DNA of 62,188 bases, taken from assembly GCF_012276755.1 (NCBI RefSeq), contig NZ_JAAXKX010000019.1, positions 1 to 62,188 on the forward strand, written 5' to 3'. This stretch comes from Marichromatium bheemlicum. Its GTDB lineage: Bacteria; Pseudomonadota; Gammaproteobacteria; Chromatiales; Chromatiaceae. Shown piece by piece: positions 36,009 to 44,090 of this stretch (positions are counted from its first letter, which is position 1; each line of letters opens with the position of its first letter). Both the position numbers and the translations under genes were made by a program. Under the pieces are notes generated by a model that was not told the DNA's origin, made no database searches, and saw nothing but the letters and a program-made list of their open reading frames with translations.

Positions 36009-39000
36009 TTACTGGAACTTCTCGGCGCGCTTGACCAGCTTATCGACGCCGGGCTCGGACGGGTTCCAGGGGGTGCCGGGGTGGATGCACGCAGCGGTGC
36101 ACTTCTCGGCGGCCTTGACGATGTCCTTGAACGGGCCGGCCTTGGGGTCGACGATCTCGGCCTTGTGCTCGGCGTTGTAGCGGAAGATCGCGGGATTGAT
36201 CTTCACGCACTCGTCACAGCCGGTGCACTCCGGGGTCTCGATCCACACCGGCTCCCAGTCGCTGCTGCCGTTGGCGCCATTGGCACCGTTGACACCATGA
36301 CCGTTGGCGCCATTGACGCCGTGCCCGTTGGCACCGTTGCCATTGCCGTTGCCGATCAGCGCGCCGATGCCGCCGCCCTCGCCGCCGGCCATCGCCAGCA
36401 GGTTGGCGGTGAGCTTCTGCGCCATGTCGGCCTTGGCCTCGTTGCGCACCCGATCGAGGTCAATGCGGTTGAGCTCGCCACAGAGCCCGCGCAGCTGCGC
36501 CCAGAACTGCTGACGTTCCTCACAGCTGAGCACCAGCTCCTGCGAGACCAGCACGCGCATCAGCCGGTTCTTGCCGTCGACGCCCCAGATGTAGGGGAAG
36601 CGGCCCTCGCGATCGTCCTCGTCGAGTTCGAGGAACTCGGCCAGCGGCACCATGGAGTCGTTCCAGGTCTCCGGCGGGGCCTTGCGGAAGTGCTTGCGGA
36701 AGCGACCCTCGGTGAGCGCGAAGTCGGCGAAGGTCAGCGGCACCTCGAGGCTGGCCGGCTCGCCGTCCTCGTTGGTGTAGTCGATGCTCCAGCTGATCCA
36801 GTCGCGCTCGAGCTGCGGGTTACCCTCAATCGAGCAGCATTCCTCGAAGGTCGAGCCGGCATCCGGGTCGTAGCGGAACAGCGGGTAGGCGCGCGACTCG
36901 ACGGCCATGCGCCCCTGTCGGTTGGACATGTCGTCGCCGATGCCGTGCTCGGGCTGACAGCTGGTGTAGACGTTGAACAGGGCCGGGTGGCGCGAGTTCA
37001 GACCGTCGATATAGCCCTCGAGCAGATGGGTGAGGTGCGAGGCCGAGCTGTTGAGCACGAAGCTGGTGCGATGCGCCATGCCGATCAGGCCCATCTCCTT
37101 ACGGATCTCGGTCTTGCCCTTCCACGCCTTGCCGTAGGGGCTCATGTCCGCGACCTGGCCGATGAAGCCCGAGGTACAGGCCTGACCACCGGTGTTGGAG
37201 TAGACCTGGGTGTCGAGCACCATGATCTTGACCGGGTGGCCGGACATCAGCGCGCGTGAGAGGTTCTGGAAGCCGATGTCGTACATCGCCCCGTCACCGC
37301 CGACGGCGACCACCGGCGGACACAGCAGCCATTCCTCGTCGCTGAAGTCCTTCCAGCCGAAGTAGGTCAGGTCGCAGGCCGGGTCGGCCGGGTTGTAGCG
37401 CCCCTCGAGTTCCATGCGTGCCTGGCGGATGGCCTTGAAGCCCTCGCCCATCTTGCGCATGTGGCCCTCGAACAGGCCCAGCGCCATCGACGGCGAGTCC
37501 TGGAACAGGTGATTGGCCCAGGGGAAGGGATAGGGGCTGTAGGGGAAGGTCGCGCCCCACACCGAGCTACAGCCGGTGGCGTTGACGATACCCATGCTCG
37601 CACGCGGCTGGTTGCCGGTGTACTGCCCCTTGAGATGACGCAGCTTGTCGAGCAGGCCGGTGGCCCACTTCAGCCACTCCGGGTCGACCGGACGCGCGCC
37701 GTTGCCCTGATCGAGCTCGGAGGTCAGGCCGCTGAGGGTCAGGTCGCTGTCCTTGTGCTCGTCGAGCGCCTTGGTGATGGCGGCGGTGTTGGTGAGGTCC
37801 ATGCTCTCGGCGAGCTTGAGCCGGACATGGGTCTCGAGGCGGTTGATGAGGTCGTCGAGTTCGGCGAGATGACGCTTGACCCGCGGCTGCATCAGCGCGG
37901 TGACGGTCGAGGTGAACAGGTGCAGCGCGGTCTTCTCGCCGCAGCCCATGCACGAGCCGTCGCCCGAGACCATCGACAGATAGTTGGTCTTATCGAGCAA
38001 CAGGGTCTCGAGCGCGCCGACCTTGTCGTCGAGGTCATCGATGCGGATGAAGTCCGGGTCGGTGGTCGGCAGATCGAGCCACATGTCCCAGCGCGCCTGC
38101 ATCTGCCGGATGCTCTCGTCGGTCTGCGGCTCGGCGACCAGGGCGCCGTCGTTACAGACGTCGATGCACTCCATGCAGCCCTTACAGGTGTAGGGGTTGA
38201 CGGTGATGCTGAACAACCCGCCGCTGCCCTTCTGCTGCTTCTCGCGGTTGCTCCAGTAGGGCTTGGTGACGGCGAACTGGTAGTCACCAAGCGCCTGCAT
38301 CAGCAGCCCGAACTCCTGTTCCAGCGCGGCCTTCTGCGCCTCCTCGCCGGAGAACTCAGCGAGCACCTCGAGGATCGCCTGGTCGATCAGCTGACGCAGA
38401 TCGGCCGTCTCGCCGTTGATGTTGATCAGCGCGCGCAGGCGCTTCTCGACGTTACGGCACTCGCGGCGCAGGTGCTGGGTGGGCATGCTGCGCTCGACGC
38501 GCAGGATCGCCGCCGAGAAGATGTCGGAGACGCTGTTGACCAGCCCCGGCAGCGCACTGTCGGGACACACCGTGATGCAGTTGCCGCAGGCGGTACAGTT
38601 CTCGGGGATGAATTTCGGGTACTCGAAGCGGATCTGGGTCATGTCGCGGTAGACGCCGCTGGCCGCCGGCATCAGCGACAGCGCCATCTGCGGATCGGCG
38701 AGGTTGTCGTCGCCATGACCGCTGGCATAGAAGGCGCCGGTCTGCTCCCAGAAGCGGTGGACATCGCTGATGCCGCCCTCGCCCTCGGGCATGACCTTGA
38801 GCATCACCGGCAGCGACGGCTCCTGACGCGGCATCAGCTGGCCGGCGACCAGCGGCTTGTCGACGATCTCGACGATCTCGTCGAAACCACGCCGCACGAT
38901 GCGCAGGTTGTCCTGCACCACACGCTCGCCCTTGGCGCCGAACTTGGCGCGCAGCTGCTCCTCGATGGCCGCGAACAACCCGGCCTCGTCGAGCCCGGAG

Positions 39001-40955
39001 CGCTCCATCAACGGCGAGGCGGCGAAGAAGGCGCCTTGGAAGGCATTACCCTGCATGCGGAACTGCAGCTCGGGGTTGGAGGCCTCCTCGCGGGCGATCT
39101 TGAAGCCGTCGATGAAGAAGACGCGGATCTCGTTGTCGACGATGAACTTGCGCGCCGCCGCCGGGAAGCTGGCCCACACCTGCTCGGGATCCTCCAGGCT
39201 CGACTGGATGATGAAGCTGCCCTTGCGGTCGAGACCGGCGAGCGGGTTGGAGTGGGTGAACACATTCGGGTCGGGGCTGAGCACCACGTCGACGTAGGTG
39301 TATTCACAGTTGAGCCGGATCGGTTCGGGCGCGGCCGAGAGGAAGTAGGTGGTCGGCTGACCCTTCTTCTCCGAGCCGTACTTGGGGTTGGCGCGGATGT
39401 CGTAGCCGAGCAGCTCGTAGAGGGTCATGGCGAGGTTCTTGCCGGTGGTCACCGCACCCCAGCCACCGACCGAGTGCATGCGCACCGTCACCGCACCCTT
39501 GGGCAGCAGGTTGGGGTTCTCGCTGCCGCGCAGCGCCAGCTCGCCGATGTTCGGGTAGGCGTCCTTGAGGCCCTGGATGCGGATCTCGTCCTTGGGATCG
39601 ACCGGCTCGCGCACGAAGTCGACCGAGAGATAGAAGAACTTGCGCTGGGCCCCACCCGGCACCATGTTCTCGACCGCGGCGATCAGCCCCTCGGGCTGCA
39701 GGTCGCGCGAGCCGAGGCCGTAGCAGCCGGAGTAGAGACGCGGCATCTCGCCACGGCCGTAGCTCGGATAATCCGGGTAAGGCGCCGCCTCGCCCTTCTC
39801 GACCATGCCGTTCTCGAGGGACTTGGCCAGCGCCGCGCGCACCTCGCGCATGATCGGCAGGTCCTCGGCGAGCGGCTGGTCGGTGCGCTCGAGCACTGCC
39901 ACGCCCTTCTTGCCGGCGACCATGGCCGCGATCAGCTCGCCCGGGAAGGGCCGGAACATGGTGAGGTTGATCACCCCGACCTTGACCCCGCGGGTCTCGC
40001 GCAGATAGTCGGCCACGGCCGCAGCCTGGGTGACCATGCTGCCCTGACCGAGGAGCACGTAATCGGCGTCCTCGAGGCGGTAACCCATGGCGCGGTGATA
40101 ACGCCGACCGGTGAGTTCGAAGAACTCATCCATGCACTGGTCGGTGATCTCGGCGATGTGATCGAAGAAGTAGGGGCGCTGCGCCGCCACTGCCTGCATG
40201 TAGGCGTCCTGGTTCTGCACCGTGCCCGAGGCGACCGGGTTGTCGACGTCCCACACCAGCGGCACGCGCCGGCGGGTGGGGCCGTAGGCGAGGCGCTGGG
40301 CCGGGGTCGGCGACTCGATGATATCGTCGGGGCGACCACAGAACTCCTCGACCAGGGCGCGCTCGGGGACCTGCAGCGGCTCGATCAGGTGGGTGGTGAG
40401 GAAGCCGTCCTGACCGACGGCCGCCGGGGTCAGGCTCAGCTCAGCGACCTTGCGCGCGATCAGGTTGAGGTCGGCGGCCTCCTGGGCGTTCTTGGCAAAG
40501 ACCTGGAAGAAGCCGGTGTCGTCGATGCAGTGATAGTCATCGTGCGCGCAGTGCACGTTGAGACTGGCCTTGGTGATGGCGCGCGAACCGATGTTGAGCA
40601 CATAGGGCAGGCGCTTGCCGACGGCCGCATACAGCGACTCATGCATGAAGGCCACGCCCTGGGCCGAGGAGAAGTTGACCGCGCGCAGGCCGCTCATCGA
40701 CATGCCGGCGGTGACCGCAGCGGCGGCGTGCTCGGACTCGGGCTCGACGAAGATCAGCGGCTGCCCGGAGACATTGAGATGCCCCTTGGCGACCTCTTCG
40801 GCCCAGAATTCGCCCATCTGGGTCGAGGGGGTGATCGGATAGGCACCAGCGGCATCGGATGCCTCGCGCTCGCACATGATTACGGCAGCATTGCCGTCCA
40901 TCGCCATACGGGTGCCAGGATACTTGTACTGCTTATCGTCTTTCTTTCCGAACAT
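36009..40955 (-). CDS. nifJ: Pyruvate:ferredoxin oxidoreductase with fused C-terminal ferredoxin
   Basis: A 1648-residue cytosolic thiamine-diphosphate enzyme that oxidises pyruvate (or another 2-oxoacid) to acyl-CoA and passes electrons to ferredoxin. The usual single-chain form is about 1170-1200 residues. Order: domain I (MAMDGNAAVIM, AYPITPST), the gamma-type domain near 495 (HSVGGWGAVTTGK), cluster motifs CTACGNCITVCP (about 788) and CKGCMECIDVCN (about 930) set apart by an extra helical stretch, then the TPP domain (SCMGCGEK near 1000, GDGAMYDIG near 1222, SNTGGQ). A tail of about 150 residues ends in an Asn/Gly repeat linker (about 1535-1567) and a single-cluster ferredoxin domain: CTGCDEC near 1580 plus distal Cys. 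AAGG precedes the ATG. It sits between rnfB and rnfC, so its reduced ferredoxin would feed Rnf. Confidence 0.93.
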   Translation of the reverse strand: MFGKKDDKQYKYPGTRMAMDGNAAVIMCEREASDAAGAYPITPSTQMGEFWAEEVAKGHLNVSGQPLIFVEPESEHAAAAVTAGMSMSGLRAVNFSSAQGVAFMHESLYAAVGKRLPYVLNIGSRAITKASLNVHCAHDDYHCIDDTGFFQVFAKNAQEAADLNLIARKVAELSLTPAAVGQDGFLTTHLIEPLQVPERALVEEFCGRPDDIIESPTPAQRLAYGPTRRRVPLVWDVDNPVASGTVQNQDAYMQAVAAQRPYFFDHIAEITDQCMDEFFELTGRRYHRAMGYRLEDADYVLLGQGSMVTQAAAVADYLRETRGVKVGVINLTMFRPFPGELIAAMVAGKKGVAVLERTDQPLAEDLPIMREVRAALAKSLENGMVEKGEAAPYPDYPSYGRGEMPRLYSGCYGLGSRDLQPEGLIAAVENMVPGGAQRKFFYLSVDFVREPVDPKDEIRIQGLKDAYPNIGELALRGSENPNLLPKGAVTVRMHSVGGWGAVTTGKNLAMTLYELLGYDIRANPKYGSEKKGQPTTYFLSAAPEPIRLNCEYTYVDVVLSPDPNVFTHSNPLAGLDRKGSFIIQSSLEDPEQVWASFPAAARKFIVDNEIRVFFIDGFKIAREEASNPELQFRMQGNAFQGAFFAASPLMERSGLDEAGLFAAIEEQLRAKFGAKGERVVQDNLRIVRRGFDEIVEIVDKPLVAGQLMPRQEPSLPVMLKVMPEGEGGISDVHRFWEQTGAFYASGHGDDNLADPQMALSLMPAASGVYRDMTQIRFEYPKFIPENCTACGNCITVCPDSALPGLVNSVSDIFSAAILRVERSMPTQHLRRECRNVEKRLRALININGETADLRQLIDQAILEVLAEFSGEEAQKAALEQEFGLLMQALGDYQFAVTKPYWSNREKQQKGSGGLFSITVNPYTCKGCMECIDVCNDGALVAEPQTDESIRQMQARWDMWLDLPTTDPDFIRIDDLDDKVGALETLLLDKTNYLSMVSGDGSCMGCGEKTALHLFTSTVTALMQPRVKRHLAELDDLINRLETHVRLKLAESMDLTNTAAITKALDEHKDSDLTLSGLTSELDQGNGARPVDPEWLKWATGLLDKLRHLKGQYTGNQPRASMGIVNATGCSSVWGATFPYSPYPFPWANHLFQDSPSMALGLFEGHMRKMGEGFKAIRQARMELEGRYNPADPACDLTYFGWKDFSDEEWLLCPPVVAVGGDGAMYDIGFQNLSRALMSGHPVKIMVLDTQVYSNTGGQACTSGFIGQVADMSPYGKAWKGKTEIRKEMGLIGMAHRTSFVLNSSASHLTHLLEGYIDGLNSRHPALFNVYTSCQPEHGIGDDMSNRQGRMAVESRAYPLFRYDPDAGSTFEECCSIEGNPQLERDWISWSIDYTNEDGEPASLEVPLTFADFALTEGRFRKHFRKAPPETWNDSMVPLAEFLELDEDDREGRFPYIWGVDGKNRLMRVLVSQELVLSCEERQQFWAQLRGLCGELNRIDLDRVRNEAKADMAQKLTANLLAMAGGEGGGIGALIGNGNGNGANGHGVNGANGHGVNGANGANGSSDWEPVWIETPECTGCDECVKINPAIFRYNAEHKAEIVDPKAGPFKDIVKAAEKCTAACIHPGTPWNPSEPGVDKLVKRAEKFQ
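36265..36352 (-). repeat. Short tandem repeat coding the Asn/Gly linker in nifJ
   Basis: In-frame near-repeats on the coding strand encode GNGNGNGANG, then two copies of HGVNGANG and a final ANG. The unit is about 24 bases and imperfect. It joins the enzyme body to its ferredoxin tail as a flexible spacer whose length may vary between strains. Confidence 0.75.
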
Positions 40956-41120
40956 GGGCCTTCTCTATTGTTGAACCACCGAGACGCCGGCGTCGAGACG
41001 CCTAGGCGCAAAGCGGGTTTGGATCAGAATTCTTGCGCTCCGAGTCGAGCGGCCTTGATCTGGAGGCGAGGCACCGATCGCCCGGCACGGACGATACGGT
41101 ATGGGCCAGGGAGATCCTCG

Positions 41121-41987
41121 TCAGGCCATCGGTAGCGGCGCCTTGCGAACGACCTTGCGGGCATCGCGACCCTTGGTGACGCTGCCATCGGACTCGAGCC
41201 AGACAATGGCGCCGGTGGGACAGCGCTCGATCGCCACCTTGGAGGCGAGGGCGTTCTTGGTGTAATCGACCACGGCGAGGTTGTCGCGGATCTCGATCAA
41301 CCCCTCGGGCGAGTCCTGCACGCAGCGCCCACAGGCGGTGCAGGCGACCGCGCAGTGGTGCTCGACCTCGTCACCGGCATCCAGGCTCTTGCAGGCGACC
41401 CACAGCCGGTGGCTGACCGGCTGGATGCTGAACAGGTCCTTGGGGCAGACGGTCACGCAGTCACCACAGGCGGTGCACTTGTCCTCATCGACCACCGGCA
41501 GACCGTGCTCGTCGAGCGAGAGCGCGCCGAATTGACACACCTCCACGCAGTCCCCCATCCCCAGACACCCCCAGGAGCAGCCCTTGCCGCCGCCATTGAC
41601 CAGGGCGGCGGCGCGACACGAGGAGATGCCGCCGTAGGAGGCACGGATGTAGGCCACATGGGCACCACCAGCACAGGCCAAGCGCGCGACCCGCTTCTCG
41701 GTATTGCCCAGCGAGACGCCGAGGAAATCGGCGATGAGCTGATTGGTGGCCTTGGCATTGACCGTGCACTTACCGGGGTCGACCTCGCCCTTGACGAGCA
41801 ACTCGGCGAAGGTGCGACAGCCGGCTTCACCACAGGCACCGCAATTGGCCTTGGGGAGCAGGTCCTCGACCTGATCGATACGGGGATCTTCGTAGACGTA
41901 GAGACTTCTGTTCGCCACCACCAACATCAGGGCGAGCATGAGGCCGAGCGCGGCCATGAATCCTACTGCGGTCAGGATGGTTGCCAT
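41121..41987 (-). CDS. rnfB: Rnf complex subunit B, long multi-cluster form
   Basis: A 288-residue ferredoxin-accepting subunit with an N-terminal membrane helix. The Rnf-specific cluster reads NCGACGEAGC plus a Cys 17 residues on. Two ferredoxin clusters follow (CLGMGDCVEVC region and CTACGDCVTVCP). A further CTACGRC lacks the usual nearby fourth Cys (it reads QDSPEG) and probably uses the distant Cys of RCPTGAI. E. coli RsxB has 192 residues; this longer type resembles that of clostridia and Bacteroidetes. ATG 41987 fits the family start; an in-frame upstream extension is Arg-rich and has no resemblance. It is the first gene of the operon, 165 bases before nifJ. Confidence 0.94.
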   Translation of the reverse strand: MATILTAVGFMAALGLMLALMLVVANRSLYVYEDPRIDQVEDLLPKANCGACGEAGCRTFAELLVKGEVDPGKCTVNAKATNQLIADFLGVSLGNTEKRVARLACAGGAHVAYIRASYGGISSCRAAALVNGGGKGCSWGCLGMGDCVEVCQFGALSLDEHGLPVVDEDKCTACGDCVTVCPKDLFSIQPVSHRLWVACKSLDAGDEVEHHCAVACTACGRCVQDSPEGLIEIRDNLAVVDYTKNALASKVAIERCPTGAIVWLESDGSVTKGRDARKVVRKAPLPMA

Positions 41988-42137
41988 ATTACTACTTGAG
42001 ATTCCGGCGAAAGGCGGTCTGGAAAACTCGGCGCCCGGGATGCGCCGACGTGCGCGACGATCACGCTGCCTGGCCAACAGACCAGGGGCCGTGCCAGAGA
42101 GCGGAGCGTTGCCACGGCCAGAGAAACCTGTGGGAGT

Positions 42138-42168
42138 TTACGAAATTATGATCTATTGACTTTCGTAA
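42138..42168. promoter_or_regulatory. Inverted repeat at the rnf transcription start
   Basis: TTACGAAA (42138-42145) and TTTCGTAA (42161-42168) are perfect 8-base arms 15 bases apart. On the minus strand they start at the edge of the -10 box and cover roughly +1 to +24, a position suited to a repressor. No known consensus was recognised. Confidence 0.45.
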
Positions 42169-42195
42169 TTATATAAATCGTAAGTATTAGGTAAA
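42168..42195 (-). promoter_or_regulatory. Candidate promoter of the rnf-nifJ operon
   Basis: A perfect -10 TATAAT (42168-42173) with a fair -35 TTTACC (42190-42195) at a 16-base spacing, on the minus strand about 180 bases before rnfB. It lies in the only strongly AT-rich stretch of the neighbourhood. Confidence 0.55.
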
Positions 42196-42314
42196 GCAAG
42201 CGATCTTTTTCAGGGATCGATTCTCACTCCCGTAAAAGCCGCTAATCGAGCACGGCCCATCACGATGCGCGCGCATTGGCGACAACGCCGATATCACGCG
42301 CACCGTGTATTACA

Positions 42315-43910
42315 TCAACGCAATCGGGTCTCGATCGCGCGTTCACGCAGATAGCCTTTAACCGCCTCGATCGGGACCTCGCGACGATGGAAGACACCCG
42401 CGGCGAGCGCGGCCTCGACCCCGGTCCGCTCGAACACCTCGGCGAAGTGCTCGACACAACCGGCGCCGCTGGAGGCGATAACGGGGATGCGAACCGCCGA
42501 GCGTACCGCACCGACCAGCTCGAGGTCGAATCCGGCACCGGTACCATCACGATCGATCGAGTTGAGCAAGATCTCGCCGGCACCGAGACGCTCACACACC
42601 CGCGCCAGCTCCACGGCGTCGATATCGCGTCCCTCGCGCCCGCCCTTGACGGTGCACTGGAACCAGCAGTAACGCTCGCCGTCAGGGCCGGGCTCGGCGG
42701 TCTCGACGGTGTGGTGGCGGGTGTCCTCGGGGCGTTCGACATAGATCCGCCGCGGATCGATCGAGACCACCACCGCCTGGTTGCCGTAGACCTCGGCGAT
42801 CTGCTCGATGGCGCTGGAGCCATCGCCCTCGCCACCACGCGCCAGGACCTGTTCGACGATGTGCACCGCCTCGGAGCCGATCGAGACCTTGTCGGCCCCG
42901 GCGCGGAAATAACGATCGGCGACATCGAGCGCCGAGTAGTGGGTCCCCTCGCCATCGGTGAAGGCGCGGATGCCGCCGCCGATGGTCAGCGGCACGAACA
43001 CCCGCTCCGAGGCCCGCTCGAGCACCTCGAGCATCGGCTGATCGGCGAGCGGGAAGTCACGAAAGCCGGTGATGTTGAGGAAGGTCACCTCGTCGGCCCC
43101 CTCCTCGTAATAGCGCGCGGCCAGCTCCACCGGCTTGCCGAGGTTGCGTACCGCGCCCGACTCACGGACATCGTACTGATCGCCCTTGGTCACCACCAGG
43201 TCACCGGCGTCGTTGGCGCGCACGTCGAGACAGGCGATGATGCGCCGCGCCAGATGTGTCGGCGCCGCCGCCGCACCACGCCGCGCCGGGGTGGCGGAGA
43301 CGGCATCACCGGCGAGGAAACGGCGCAACAGCCGCAGCCCGGCCGCCCCGCTCTTCTCAGGGTGGAACTGCACCGCGCCGACCTGACCGCGCTGCACCGC
43401 ACTGATGAAGGGGCACCCGTAATCGGTGCTCGCCAGCACCCAATCGGCATTCTCGGCGGTCTGCTCGGCGCGGTAGGAGTGGACGAAATAGAGCTTCTCG
43501 CCGGCATAGTCGGCGAACAGCGGCGAATCACGCTCGACACGCACGTCGTTCCACCCCATGTGCGGCACCGCCAGCTCGCTGTCATCGAAGCGGCGCACCT
43601 GCCCCGGGATCAACCCCAGACCGGCAACCCCAGGGGACTCCTCACTCCCCTCGAACAGCGTCTGCAAACCGATACAGATACCCAGATAAGGGCGACCGGC
43701 GGCCAGATACTCGCGCAGCGGCTCGACATAGCCGAGTCGGTGCAATCGCTCCATGGCCGCGCCGAAGGCGCCGACACCGGGGAAGATGAGGCGTTCGGCC
43801 TTGAGGATATCCTCGGGGCGCTCGATCTCGGTGACCGAGAAGCCGAGGGCGTGAATGGCATTGCGCAGGCTGCGGACATTGCCGGCGCCATAGTCCAGGA
43901 GCGAAATCAT
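42315..43910 (-). CDS. hisHF: Fused imidazole glycerol phosphate synthase (HisH-HisF, HIS7 type)
   Basis: A 531-residue single chain joining the glutaminase and cyclase of histidine synthesis, which yields IGP and AICAR from PRFAR. Residues 1-200 are HisH: Cys79 in YLGICIGLQ, and His183/Glu185 in QFHPEK. A short Ala-rich linker leads to HisF with catalytic Asp229 (IIACLDV) and Asp453 (SIDRDGT). The HisF half carries the extra segments of fungal and plant HIS7, namely SALDVADRYFRAGADKVSIGS, the RGGEGDGSS region and EPGPDGERYCWFQCTVKGGRE, rather than the short bacterial form. Yeast HIS7 has 552 residues. It stands alone with no other his genes. ATG 43910 is the family start. Confidence 0.93.
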   Translation of the reverse strand: MISLLDYGAGNVRSLRNAIHALGFSVTEIERPEDILKAERLIFPGVGAFGAAMERLHRLGYVEPLREYLAAGRPYLGICIGLQTLFEGSEESPGVAGLGLIPGQVRRFDDSELAVPHMGWNDVRVERDSPLFADYAGEKLYFVHSYRAEQTAENADWVLASTDYGCPFISAVQRGQVGAVQFHPEKSGAAGLRLLRRFLAGDAVSATPARRGAAAAPTHLARRIIACLDVRANDAGDLVVTKGDQYDVRESGAVRNLGKPVELAARYYEEGADEVTFLNITGFRDFPLADQPMLEVLERASERVFVPLTIGGGIRAFTDGEGTHYSALDVADRYFRAGADKVSIGSEAVHIVEQVLARGGEGDGSSAIEQIAEVYGNQAVVVSIDPRRIYVERPEDTRHHTVETAEPGPDGERYCWFQCTVKGGREGRDIDAVELARVCERLGAGEILLNSIDRDGTGAGFDLELVGAVRSAVRIPVIASSGAGCVEHFAEVFERTGVEAALAAGVFHRREVPIEAVKGYLRERAIETRLR

Positions 43911-44090
43911 AGCTAGAGTCCGAGACGGTCCAGTGGTTGACAGCGGGCGCCCGGAGAGAGCCGGGCGCGGGCGGGGAACGAGGCATCGTCCCGCAAGCGC
44001 GACGATCGAAAAAGATGCGCCGCCAAGGGCGCGAGGCCACAGGCCAGGCAACGCCCAAGCGATCCAGTTTAACCGCAACGACGCCGCAGA

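Larger units (their letters stand above)
41988..42314. other. Intergenic region upstream of rnfB
   Basis: No gene. It holds an AT-rich segment (about 42130-42215) in otherwise GC-rich DNA, with the candidate rnf promoter and an inverted repeat, leaving a leader of about 170 bases before rnfB. The right half is the region after hisHF, in which I see no convincing terminator. Confidence 0.6.

Noticed and set aside
36265-36352. Short repeats that could suggest a CRISPR array
   Set aside because: They are contiguous in-frame codons for an Asn/Gly linker, with no spacers.
37461-41135. A 1224-codon plus-strand frame opposite nifJ
   Set aside because: Shadow of nifJ; no recognisable domain or start signal.
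42088-42110. A sigma-54-like site (TGGCAC on the minus strand) upstream of rnfB
   Set aside because: The matching TTGC element at the required spacing is missing, so a nitrogen-type promoter is not supported.
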